From Brevipalpus yothersi (lineage: Eukaryota > Arthropoda > Arachnida > Trombidiformes > Tenuipalpidae), in NCBI GenBank assembly GCA_003956705.1, contig QZCP01000829.1, positions 1 through 64,000 on the forward strand: 64,000 bases of DNA, given 5' to 3'. Shown piece after piece: positions 11,405 to 20,974 of this stretch. Within the stretch, counting starts at the first letter, position 1; every line of letters begins with the position of its first letter. Made by a program: the position numbers and the translations under genes. The notes beneath the pieces are model-generated. The model was not told where the DNA came from. It saw nothing but the letters and a program-made list of their open reading frames with translations, and did no database searches.

Positions 11405-13519
11405 ATGATCTCTGGTTTGTGTAAAATTCGATCTTATCCATGTCTGCGTTCGGCAGAGAGAAAATTTTTTCTCAAAGATCATCATCATCAACATGTAAAA
11501 AATTTGATTCGATCTCAAACGGGTACTATCATTAGTCCATCGTACAATCATGATTATCACCAGTACTTGACCCAAAGACCGGAACCGTATTTGTATTCAT
11601 TCGGAGGATTGCTACCATGGAGCAGTTATGATTATGATTATGATCTTCAGTCTTCAGTTGAATTAGATGATGAATTGAGTGAAGATGAGGAAGATGATGT
11701 GAATATTCAAACTGATGATGTAGATAGTGATTTGTTCATAAGTCAAGAATTTAAGAGAACTTGGTGAGACATCTTCTTTGTTTACCATCTAATATTTCAT
11801 ACATGTGCATGCTTTCTCGATTGTTTTCATCATTCAGAGTTATTGTTATTGGAATTAATGATGGTCATTCAATTTTTTTTCAGGTATACATCAAGTACTA
11901 TTTCCAAGCAACTTGGAATTTCCTCTGAAAAAGGTGCTGAACTTCTGATGCTCCTGCATAGCAGCAAAAGGTGGAGAACAAGAGCTAAAGCTCCAAATTA
12001 TTTTTCATCTGAGCATACACTTGTGTGTTTATTAAGAAAATATTTCTCACCTAATGTCATACTTGATGCTTATCAACTACTGATTCTAACACCCAAGGAT
12101 TTATCAAATCGAATATTGTTCCTCAAAGATTGTGGTTTCAAAGAGATCACCCCATACTATTTACTTCATTTTCCATCTCTTATCAAGAAAACTGAGAAAG
12201 AGCTGAAATATTTAAAGTTCTTGAATCAAGACGATAGTATTGTTGACTCTCTGTTGGAAAGCAGTTGTCTTAAAAATGAGGAGGATAGAGAAGAGCTGAA
12301 GTCTCTGTTAACTGAAGGAACTCCTTCACTCAAAGATTCTCACTCTATTTTGATCAATTTTTTGAAAACAAAATATCAATATCCTCTGGATCTTCCAAAG
12401 ATGACTCCTTCAAAATCTCTCACAATCTCATGGAAACAGGTCAAGGAGCTCAATTTACCAGTCAGAAAGAATGATACTTACTTAAAACGCATGATGTCTG
12501 CAGATCCTGACAACTTATTAGACATAATCCAAAAAGTCTCAGAAAAATTTGACCAAGAAATTATGCGAATGATATTCAATCAACCTCGACTGTTGCATGT
12601 CCATGTGGATATCATCCTTGAGAGGCTAGATTTCCTTAAAAATCAGCTCAAATTGTCAAATGAAGATATTAGTAAGTATCTCTCAAGGAAGAGGACTCGC
12701 TCAAATTCTGCTCTTAAGCTATGTAATTGAACTGATGAATTTCTTTCACTCTTTTTCAGATGCCTTCCCTAGCTGCCTAACCATGGATACATCAGAGCTC
12801 AAGGAAAAATTAGAGATTGTCAAGAGTCAATTTCCCAACTTGAAAATTAAACCGATTGAGTACCTGAGTCTTTTGATGCTCCCATCTGATGAGCTTCTAC
12901 AAGCAATAGATCGAATGGTTGAATTTGGAGCTGATGTTTTTGGCGATGAAATGACACCCTTAACTATGTCCAGTGTTATTCAAGCGTCTTTAAGTTCTAA
13001 CGTTCGACAACGACTGGAGGGTAAAAAAATTGGAAGAAAGAAGTCTTGTGAAGAGTCTCCAGAACCTCCTAGTGCCAAATTAGCAGATAAACTAGACATG
13101 TCCAAGGAAGATCTAGAGAAAACTTTGTGTAGATATGCTTCCTTTGATCAGGTAATGTTAATATTCAGTATCAATGAGTGATCATTATTCTAATTTCGTT
13201 ATCATTCTGATTCCAACAGTTGAGTTTCGAAACAATTGAGAGTACCTATCATTATTTGAGACAAAGAGAGGACATTTCACTTGAGCAGCTCAGATTTGGT
13301 ATTTGTGCGGTTCTCTATCAACCTTCAGTCCTTGAAGAAGCATTTGAAATCATAAAAAAATGGGAAAACTATGACATATGGAAAAAATCTCCATATTTTC
13401 TGGAAGCCATTGTTTATATAATCGAAAAATCGCAAAACTTCGATGGTACAGCGATATTTTTTTCTACCCTCAAACCAGAAGACTTTCTTGTAGATGATAT
13501 TTCATCTTCCCACTGTTAA
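11405..13519 (+). CDS. Mitochondrial transcription termination factor (mTERF) family protein
   Basis: Model: 11405-11763, 11884-12671, 12760-13151 and 13220-13519; 1839 nt, 612 residues, phases consistent throughout. The first in-frame ATG is 11405; the N-terminus (MISGLCKIRSYPCLRSAERK) is basic and free of acidic residues, as expected for mitochondrial import. The acidic linker (ELSEDEEDD) is followed by repeated helical units of the mTERF type, such as LSNRILFLKDCGFKEITPYY and LERLDFLKNQLKLSNEDI. mTERF proteins form a superhelical solenoid that binds mitochondrial DNA or RNA and modulates transcription or ribosome assembly. The arthropod mTTF/mTerf5 branch seems closest, from memory. Exons 3, 4 and most of exon 2 are duplicated at 17362-18790. 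Confidence 0.75.
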
Positions 13520-13966
13520 ATACTAGTTCATTCAGTCAACCATTGTTCTTGTTGTCCTTATCCTTTCTTTTGTACCACTTTCCCTTTCCCTCTCCCCTTC
13601 ACCCCTCTCAATCCCTTTTCCTTTCCTCAACAGTTGCCTCCGACACTGAATTAGCAATCAATTAAAAGTTTGCAAAGTTAAAGTCATACTTGCTGTCTCA
13701 CTACTTGCGCACTGGTTTGGATGGCAAGTGCCGTTAACTGGCACTACTATTGATGCTTGAAAAATGAGAGAAAAAGAAGAAGTGAGCTAAAGTTGGGTGG
13801 AACTTGGTGTAGTGAGCTGACTTGTGAGGCAATGAAAAGTGAAAAATTGCTTCGAGAAAGGAACACCATCATCATTATTGTTGTGATTAGACGTTCGTGT
13901 GTATGTGTATGTGTTTCCGTTGAGGGTTATGAGTAGAGATTGTGATAGTTGAAAAATATTGTTATC

Positions 13967-14215
13967 ATGTCCAATACTGATGCTGTTATATCGGATTATT
14001 TAAGAACAGTGTTCTACATTTTCGCTTTCTTCAAATTTTATGGATTCCTCTTCCCGCGTACCGGCAATCAGATAAGTGGTGATACTTTCTCCAGTAAATA
14101 TGATACCTTCACATATGACAAGGATGGCTTTTATACATCGCCATCGATACCAAAGAGAAAGTCAGCCAAAAAAGCTTGCTGTGATCACACAGCATCATCT
14201 CATTGTTGTTGCTAA
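13967..14215 (+). CDS. Small hydrophobic, Cys-ended protein, unrecognised
   Basis: From ATG 13967 an ORF of 82 residues has a hydrophobic aromatic stretch near residues 12-30 (YLRTVFYIFAFFKFYGFLF), a polar middle, a basic KRKSAKK patch and a Cys-rich end (ACCDHTASSHCCC). This suggests a single-pass or membrane-anchored small protein, perhaps acylated on Cys. An alternative spliced form is equally well formed: donor GTAAAT after 14093 (phase 1) and acceptor TTTTTCCAG at 14500 lead to an exon 14501-14631. That gives 85 residues ending FRNLKTE. It lies between mTERF and UFSP2 on the same strand. The matching position was deleted from the right duplicate, so it is single-copy here. Function unknown. 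Confidence 0.45.
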   Translation: MSNTDAVISDYLRTVFYIFAFFKFYGFLFPRTGNQISGDTFSSKYDTFTYDKDGFYTSPSIPKRKSAKKACCDHTASSHCCC

Positions 14216-14500
14216 ACATGGTCCACAATCAATTGGTCAATGTTAACCATCCATCCACTATGTACTCTCACACTCTCTCTCTCTCTCCATGGCTAACCAA
14301 GGACGGTCGCACTGGGAATGGAGATGAAGATGGAGAGAGAAGAGAGAAGAGAGACACCCAAAACTTTTTCCCAACATCTGAAGCCTGTTCTAACCGTTAG
14401 CCAGTTCAATGTAGCGATGTATGTTAACTTTTGCCAAACTTTTTGCTTCTCTCCCTCTCTTTCTTCCTACTTTTTTTTGTATAATATAACATTTTTCCAG

Positions 14501-14631
14501 CTACATCTGTACCAATTGATGTCCTAGATTATCAAAGTGCCTTATCCCCAAGTGATACATTCACACTCGATAACCAGTATTATCATGATTGCCCCCAGGC
14601 ATTAAGCTTCCGTAACCTCAAGACTGAGTAA
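14501..14631 (+). CDS. Possible alternative last exon of the small membrane-type gene
   Basis: After a strong acceptor (TTTTTCCAG), 42 codons are open to TAA at 14629-14631, read in the phase that the donor at 14094 supplies. The encoded tail has SALSPSDTFTLDNQYYHDC and ends NLKTE. Only transcript data can decide between this end and the unspliced Cys-rich end. Confidence 0.35.
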
Positions 14632-15042
14632 CACATCAGCTGATGATGAAATTTTGTCAAAGAAATTGAATGATGATCGAGTCGACGCGAGATGATGTAC
14701 CTGAACACGTGTTGCTTTTGATTGATAAATTGATTTATTTAATTTCTAACCTCGACAATTGATCATTTTCAGTGTGCTAATTTACACATTGAATTTAAAG
14801 CATAGTCACCAGTTGTAGAGTTGTGATCAAGTAGTATCAATTGTTTTCATTGTAGCCTCATTAAAAAACTTAACAGGAGGAAAAAGAATCTCCTTTCCAT
14901 TTTGATTGTGTGTCTTCCGTTGAGAAAAGTGTTTAACATTCTGATACTGGTCAACTTTGTAATCATCATCATTAGCTTAGTTCAGTAGTCAAGTGGTCAA
15001 GTAGAGATTGAGTGATCATTTCCATCAAACAAATACATCAAA

Positions 15043-16491
15043 ATGAGGGTTGTGAGCAGTAAATCAGGTGGTGATGGAGATGTGGATCCAGACGAAATAA
15101 TCGTTCGAGTTAAAGGGGACGTTGCTCTAATCATTCCTCCGGTTTCAACTATCGCTCAACTTCGTAAAGCCATTAATGCCGCGTTTACTATGAAGCAAGA
15201 TTCCACCAAGAAATTGAAATTTACTCTTAAGAATTCCAACTTTTCAATTGAAGCCTCTTCACCCAAAGATGCAGAGTGTTCAAGTTTGTATAGTTACTTT
15301 GAGGATGAAGCAACCCAAGAGATTGATGATCTGAACATTCCAAAGAATGAGAAAATCAAAATGAGAGAAAAATTGGCAACTCAACGTCTTATCGAGCGAC
15401 AGATGATCAGCTTCCAGTATTCCGATTTGGAAGATCCTGAGATGCCGCAAGAGCGAGAATTGGTTTTGAATTTTGAGAAGAAAGTTGAGCTGAAAACAAA
15501 GATCGTTGTTGATGTAATATTCTTTGTCAAGCCAAGCACAACCTTGAAAGATTTTTACAAGAATTCAATAACTTTTGTCCGTCAACAGTACGATGAAATG
15601 AAGGCGATGATGTTACATTTTCTGACAATCGATGAGACCAAACTTCACTTGCCTTCAGTGTACCATTTCAGGCCTAAGCCAATTTGGCCCGATTTTCTTT
15701 CCATAATGTATCCATCAGCTATGTCTGATATCGAGCTAACAGATTATAGAAAGTCGGTTCTCGAGGATTATAATCGTATTTATAAATATATATTGCCCAC
15801 CGATAGGCCTTACATTCGAAAAGCCAACAGATACAAGTTTCCTGATGAAGATTCCAAACTTCTAATCAATCCGCATATTGGCTTAAAAAGACATTTCACT
15901 GATGGACAAGTTGGTATAGTTGATGGTAACTATGCTTACCACCACTATATGCAAGATGGAATCGATGACAATGGATGGGGTTGTGCTTACCGATCTCTTC
16001 AAACAATCATTTCATGGTTTTCTATGCAAGGTTATATTGAGATTGAAAAAGTTCCCGATCATAAGACTATCCAAAAAACACTGGTCGAAGTTGGAGATAA
16101 AGAACCATCTTTTGTTGGCACTCGAAAGTGGATAGGCTCACAAGAAGTTGGCTATGTTTTAAATCAATTGTATGGGATAACCAGTAAGACCATGTTTGTC
16201 AGTAATGGTAAAGAGCTTGCCTCTAAAGGTCGTGAGCTTCTCAATCATTTCGAAACTCATGGAACACCAGTGATGATCGGAGGTGGTGTTCTAGCTCATA
16301 CAATTCTTGGTGTTGATTTTAATGAAAAGAATGGTGATCTTGCTTTCCTCATTCTTGATCCTCACTACACCGGTGGCGAAGATTTATCTATCGTACAAAA
16401 AAAAGGCTGGTGCGGTTGGAAACTTCCTGACTTTTGGGATCCTCATGCTTTCTATAACTGTTGCTTACCTCAAAGAGAAGAAACTTTTTAA
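15043..16491 (+). CDS. UFSP2: UFM1-specific protease 2
   Basis: Single-exon ORF, 482 residues, near the usual length (about 470). UFSP2 is a papain-fold cysteine protease that removes UFM1 from substrates, mainly ribosomal proteins at the ER, and matures the UFM1 precursor. The catalytic region is clear: HYMQDGIDDNGWGCAYRS with Cys314, and ILDPHYTGG with Asp439 and His441. The Tyr 12 residues before Cys314, expected to build the oxyanion hole, is present. The N-terminal 300 residues match the UFSP2-specific extension by length. ATG 15043 is shared with the inverted copy. Two partial copies flank it: a broken inverted 5' copy (10309-11039) and an N-terminally truncated copy (18799-19348). Confidence 0.93.
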   Translation: MRVVSSKSGGDGDVDPDEIIVRVKGDVALIIPPVSTIAQLRKAINAAFTMKQDSTKKLKFTLKNSNFSIEASSPKDAECSSLYSYFEDEATQEIDDLNIPKNEKIKMREKLATQRLIERQMISFQYSDLEDPEMPQERELVLNFEKKVELKTKIVVDVIFFVKPSTTLKDFYKNSITFVRQQYDEMKAMMLHFLTIDETKLHLPSVYHFRPKPIWPDFLSIMYPSAMSDIELTDYRKSVLEDYNRIYKYILPTDRPYIRKANRYKFPDEDSKLLINPHIGLKRHFTDGQVGIVDGNYAYHHYMQDGIDDNGWGCAYRSLQTIISWFSMQGYIEIEKVPDHKTIQKTLVEVGDKEPSFVGTRKWIGSQEVGYVLNQLYGITSKTMFVSNGKELASKGRELLNHFETHGTPVMIGGGVLAHTILGVDFNEKNGDLAFLILDPHYTGGEDLSIVQKKGWCGWKLPDFWDPHAFYNCCLPQREETF

Positions 16492-17285
16492 CAATCTCCA
16501 TTCTTTAACTAGGCCAATAAAGAATACTCAGAACCATATGCTGATTGGAATTCCTTACCTTCTGATCTGTTAACTTCTCACCTCGTTAGTCGTTATGACT
16601 TTGCGGTCCCAAACCTCCAAAACCCTGATCAGTTTTGGATGGTCTCTGTACCAATTGTCTACCCACTGACCCCTACCATCAAATGCTTTCATAGCATCTA
16701 ATCTTTATCTTAAGTTATCATATATCAATTCAAACTTGCAACGATTTCAAGTTCTAAGTTACACGATCTTGCCTGAAGTGTGTGGTTAAAAAAAATTTCT
16801 TATACCTATACTTTACATCACTTTCCTTTTCCTCTCTCACTCTCATTTTAATCACAATCAATCTAAACTCTAAAATCAAATATCCTACCCATTTATTACC
16901 CATAACTAGTCATTCATCAGCCTAAATGCTTACGTTTTCGTGTCATCTCTATTATCTGATCGATGTCTCAAAAAAAACTCTATCAAATCCAGATGGTGCT
17001 ATTAATACTAGGTAAAAAAATCGTCGACAGTAACGCCATGAGTGGCACTCGCTACTCTCTCGATAAGAAGTGAAAATGAAATTCAATTTCATTTTGAAAT
17101 GTTGCGTAAAGAGCTGCATTATATGTTTTCCTTTTTTGATGAGTGCTTGAATTGAATAAGATACAGATATTGTAGTGAAAAAATATATATCAGACATCAT
17201 AAACATATAACTAATATATATAAATATATTTTGGTGTGAAGTGATTTTGGAGAATAATTTTTTTTAATTAATTCTATACATAATA
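16492..17285. promoter_or_regulatory. UFSP2 3' flank and duplicated UBE2L3 promoter region
   Basis: This spacer is repeated at 19349-20160 with substitutions and indels in the middle. The last 140 bp or so before the ATG are identical in both copies, including an AT-rich segment (ATATATATAAATATATT near 17213) and a T-rich leader. It therefore probably carries the UBE2L3 promoter, here placed before the chimeric gene. The first 67 bp or so are also identical to the other copy. Confidence 0.55.
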
Positions 17286-18825
17286 ATGGCTGCTACTCGT
17301 AGACTTCAGAAAGAATTACAAGATATACGTAAATCGGGAATGAAATCATTTCGTAAGATTCTCACACCCAATTTATCTAAAAGAATAATGATTCTCAAAG
17401 ATTGTGGTTTCAAAGAGATCACTCCATACAATTTACTTTATTTTCCATCTCTTATCAAGAAAACTGAGAAAGAGCTGAAATATTTAAAGTTCTTGAAACA
17501 AGACGATAGTATTGTTGACTCTCTGTTCAAAAGCAGTTGTCTTGATAATGAGGAGGATAGAGAAGAGCTGAAGTCTCTGTTATCCAAAGGAACTCCTTCA
17601 ATCAAAGATTCTTACTCTATTTTGATCAATTTTTTGAAACAAAAATATCAATATCCTCTGGATCTTCCAAAGATGACTCCTTCAAAATCGCTCACAATCT
17701 CATGGAAACAGGTCAAGGAGCTCAATTTACCAGTCAGAAAGAATAATACTTACTTAAAATGCATGATGTCTGCAGATCCTGATAACTTATTTGATATAAT
17801 CCAAAAAGTCTCAGAAAAATTTGACCAGGAAATTATGCGTATGATATTCAATCAACCTCGACTATTTCATGTCCATGTGGATATCCTCCTTGAGAGGCTA
17901 GATTTCCTTAGAAATCAGCTCAAATTGTCAAATGAAGATATTGGTGAGTATATCTCAAGGAAGAGGACTTGCAAATTGTTCGCTCAAACTCTGCTCTTCA
18001 GATATGTAATTTGCTGATGAATTTTTTTCTCTCTATTTCAGATGCCTTTCCTAGCTGCCTAACCAAGGATACATTGGAGCTCAAGGAAAAATTAGAGATT
18101 CTCACAAGCCAATTTCCCAACTTGAAGATTAAACCGATTGAGTACCTGAGTCTTTTGATGCTCCCATCTGATGAATTTCTACAAGCAATAGATCGAATGG
18201 TTGAACTTGGAGCTGATGTTTTTGGCGATGAAATGACACCCTTAACTATGTCCAGTGTTGTTCAAGAGTCTTTAAGTTCTAAAGTTAGACAACGACTGGA
18301 GGGTAAAAAAATTGGAAGAAAGAAGTCTTGTGAAGAGTCTCCAGAACCTCCTAGTGCCAAATTAGCCGATAAACTAGACATGTCCAAGGAAGATCTAGAG
18401 AAAACTTTGTGTCGATATGCTTCCTTTGATCAGGTAATGTTGATATTTAGTATCAATGAGTGATCATTATTCTAATTTTGTTATCATTCTAATTCCAACA
18501 GTTGAGTTTCGAAACAATTGAGAGTACCTATCATTATTTGAGGCAAAGAGAGGACATTTCATCTGAGCAGCTCAGATTTGGTATTTGTGCTGTTCTCTAC
18601 CAACCTTCAGTCCTTGAAGAAGCATTTGAAATCATAAAAAAATGGGAAAACTATGACCTATGGAAAAAATCTCCATATTTTCTGGAAGTCATTGTTTATA
18701 TAATCGAAAAATCGCAAAACTTTGACGGTACAGCGATATTTTTTTCTACCCTCAAACCAAAAGACTTTCTTGTAGATGATATTTCATCTTCCACTATACC
18801 ACTATATGCAAGATGGAATCGATGA
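17286..18825 (+). CDS. Chimeric gene: UBE2L3 N-terminus fused in frame to mTERF C-terminal part
   Basis: Model: 17286-17943, 18042-18433 and 18502-18825; 1374 nt, 457 residues, no internal stop. The first 24 codons and the upstream region are a copy of UBE2L3. At GATTC (17357-17361) the frame passes directly into mTERF at the ILTP motif and continues through both mTERF introns, whose splice sites are intact (donors GTGAGT, GTAATG). It ends after the mTERF SSS with ten foreign residues (TIPLYARWNR) read out of frame from UFSP2 DNA. The mTERF presequence, acidic linker and first repeats are lost, as is the whole UBC core. Exons differ from the parent by several percent, many changes altering residues, yet the frame is open. 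It may be expressed from the UBE2L3-type promoter, or be a young pseudogene. Confidence 0.7.
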
Positions 18826-19348
18826 CAATGGATGGGGTTGTGCTTACCGATCTCTTCAAACAATCATTTCATTGTTTTCTATGCAAGGTTATATTGAGAT
18901 TGAAAAAGTTCCCGATCATAAGACTATCCAAAAAACACTGGTCGAAGTTGGAGATAAAGAACCATCTTTTGTTGGCACTCGAAAGTGGATAGGCTCACAA
19001 GAAGTTGGCTATGTTTTAAATCAATTGTATGGGATAACCAGTAAGACCATGTTTGTCAGTAATGGTAAAGAGCTTGCCTCTAAAGGTCGTGAGCTTCTCA
19101 ATCATTTCGAAACTCATGGAACACCAGTGATGATCGGAGGTGGTGTTCTAGCTCATACAATTCTTGGTGTTGATTTTAATGAAAAGAATGGTGATCTTGC
19201 TTTCCTCATTCTTGATCCTCACTACACCGGTGGCGAAGATTTATCTATCGTACAAAAAAAAGGCTGGTGCGGTTGGAAACTTCCTGACTTTTGGGATCCT
19301 CATGCTTTCTATAACTGTTGCTTACCTCAAAGAGAAGAAACTTTTTAA
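18799..19348 (+). pseudogene. N-terminally truncated UFSP2 copy (catalytic region only)
   Basis: Matches UFSP2 from the codons just before MQDGIDDNGW to the stop. I see one difference in roughly 615 bp, TGG to TTG (Trp to Leu in ISWFSMQGY), so Cys, Asp and His are all kept. The frame is shifted relative to the mTERF exon in front, so it is not translated as part of the chimera. An internal ATG at 18806 would give 180 residues but starts immediately after the oxyanion-hole Tyr. It is probably a pseudogene, although an open, near-identical catalytic domain is notable. Confidence 0.8.
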
Positions 19349-20160
19349 CAATCTCCATTCTTTAACTAGGCCAATAAAGAATACTCAGAACCATATGCTG
19401 ATTGGAATTCCTTACTCTGTGGTCGGTCAACTTCTCACCTCGTTAGTCGTTATGACTTTGCGTTCCCAAACCTCCAAAACCCTGATTTAGTTTTGGATAG
19501 TCTCTGGACCAATTGTCTACCCACTAACCCTTACCATTAAATGCTTTCATAGCATCTAATCTTTATCCTAAGTTATCATATATCAATTCAAACTTGCAAC
19601 GATTTCAAGTTCTAAGTTACACGATCTTGCCTGAAGTGTGTGGTTAAAAAAAATTCCTTATATCTATACTCTATATCACTTTCTTTTTCCTCTCTCACTC
19701 TCTTTTTAATCACAATCAATCTATACTCTAAAATCAAATATCCTATTCATTTATTACCCATAATTAGTCATTCATCAGCTTAAATGCTTACGTTTTCGTG
19801 TCATCTCTCTATCTGATCGATGTCTCAAAAAAAAAACTCTATCAAATCCAGATGGTGCTATTAATACCGGGTAAAAAAATCGTAGACAGTAGCGCCATAA
19901 GTAGTACTCGATACTCGATGAGAAGCAAAGAGTAAGTAGTTACTCTTTGATGAGAAGTGAAAATGAAATGTTGCGTAAAGAGCTTGCATTATGTGTTTTC
20001 CTTTTTTGATGAGTGCTTGAATTGAATTGAATAAGATACAGATATTGTAGTGAAAAAATATATATCAGACATCATAAACATATAACTAATATATATAAAT
20101 ATATTTTGGTGTGAAGTGATTTTGGAGAATAATTTTTTTTAATTAATTCTATACATAATA
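19349..20160. promoter_or_regulatory. UFSP2 3' flank copy and UBE2L3 promoter region
   Basis: Second copy of 16492-17285, slightly longer owing to indels around 19915-19960. Its final 140 bp are identical to those before the chimeric gene. No further element is identified beyond the AT-rich block upstream of the ATG. Confidence 0.5.
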
Positions 20161-20751
20161 ATGGCTGCTACTCGTAGACTTCAGAAAGAATTACAAGATA
20201 TACGTAAATCGGGAATGAAATCATTTCGTGAGATTCAAGTTGATGAACAAAATATGCTTACTTGGCAAGGCCTCATCGTACCTGAAAGCCCTCCATACAA
20301 TAAGGGTGCATTTAGAATTGAAATCAATTTTCCTCCTGAATATCCATTTAAACCACCTAAGATCACTTTTAGAACCAAAATATATCATCCTAATATTGAT
20401 GAAAAGGGAAATGTATGTATTCCGATAATTTGCGCAGAAAATTGGAAGCCAGCAACAAAGACAGATCAAGGTGGGTAGTTATGTGGTTGTTGTTGTGTTG
20501 TGTAGCATGTTTACCTGTGCTTTGTGTTTGTGTTTTTGTGTATCCAATTGTATGATCACTGTATTCATTTTCTATTCTGTTTTGCCCTAATTTTTCCAGT
20601 AATTCAATCGCTTGTGGCCCTAGTCAATGATCCTGAACCTGAACATGCTCTTCGTGGTGATGTTGCGGAAGAATTTGCTAAAGATAAGAAAAAATTCATG
20701 AAGAATGCCGATGAATATACTAGAAAGTTCGCAGAGAGGCGACCTGAATAA
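20161..20751 (+). CDS. UBE2L3: Ubiquitin-conjugating enzyme E2 L3 (UbcH7)
   Basis: Model: 20161-20470 and 20600-20751; 462 nt, 153 residues (human 154). The single intron breaks after one base of the Val codon in KTDQ|VIQSL. The whole UBC fold is present: FRIEINFPPEYPFKPPKI, the catalytic Cys86 in GNVCIPIICAENW, and Phe63 at the E3-contact loop. UbcH7 carries ubiquitin on Cys86 and hands it to HECT and RBR ligases such as parkin, because it does not discharge readily onto lysine. The Asn-Trp pair after the active site (AENW) is as in the vertebrate protein. Its promoter and first 24 codons are duplicated at 17286. A possible minus-strand exon overlaps its 3' UTR. Confidence 0.96.
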
Positions 20752-20755
20752 ATTT

Positions 20756-20970
20756 CTCTCTCTCTCTTTCTCTCAAAATAATTGATCAAAGTTTGGGAAA
20801 GAGTGGAGGGATATCCATCGGAAAAAAACATCATTTTGAACCACAGTGGATACATCAATTCTTTTCTCTTTGTTAGCATTTGCGAGTTTTTTTTCAGCTT
20901 GTCGTTCTTCCTCATGCTCACGCTTTGACTCGAGTTTAAAACGCTCTTTAAATTCAGTTATTTTCGAAGG
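20756..20970 (-). CDS. Possible terminal exon of an unrecognised minus-strand gene
   Basis: On the minus strand, after an acceptor-like TTTGTAG near 20971, about 66 codons are open to a TGA near 20756. The product is strongly charged and helical, e.g. FKERFKLESKREHEEERQAE, and ends FPNFDQLF. No ATG is present, so it would need upstream exons, for which only weak candidates exist near 21000-21150. It would overlap the UBE2L3 3' UTR tail to tail. Confidence 0.3.
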
Positions 20971-20974
20971 CCTA

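Larger units (their letters stand above)
12082..17361 (+). repeat. Left unit of a 5.3-kb tandem duplication
   Basis: This unit runs from inside mTERF exon 2 to inside the first exon of a UBE2L3 copy. The right unit (17357-20236) repeats the same order but lacks about 2.4 kb. The junction is GATTC at 17357-17361, present both in mTERF (12082-12086) and in UBE2L3 (20232-20236), so 5 bp of microhomology mark the exchange. Confidence 0.9.
17357..20236 (+). repeat. Right unit of the tandem duplication, with internal deletion
   Basis: Repeats 12082-17361 but lacks the part corresponding to 13511-15941 (about 2431 bp: mTERF end, the small membrane-type gene, UFSP2 promoter and N-terminus). The deletion joint carries CCACTATA twice in tandem at 18791-18806, the second copy belonging to UFSP2. 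Confidence 0.9.

Noticed and set aside
17286..18825. Chimera as a retrocopy
   Set aside because: Both mTERF introns and the UBE2L3 upstream region are retained, so it arose by DNA duplication.
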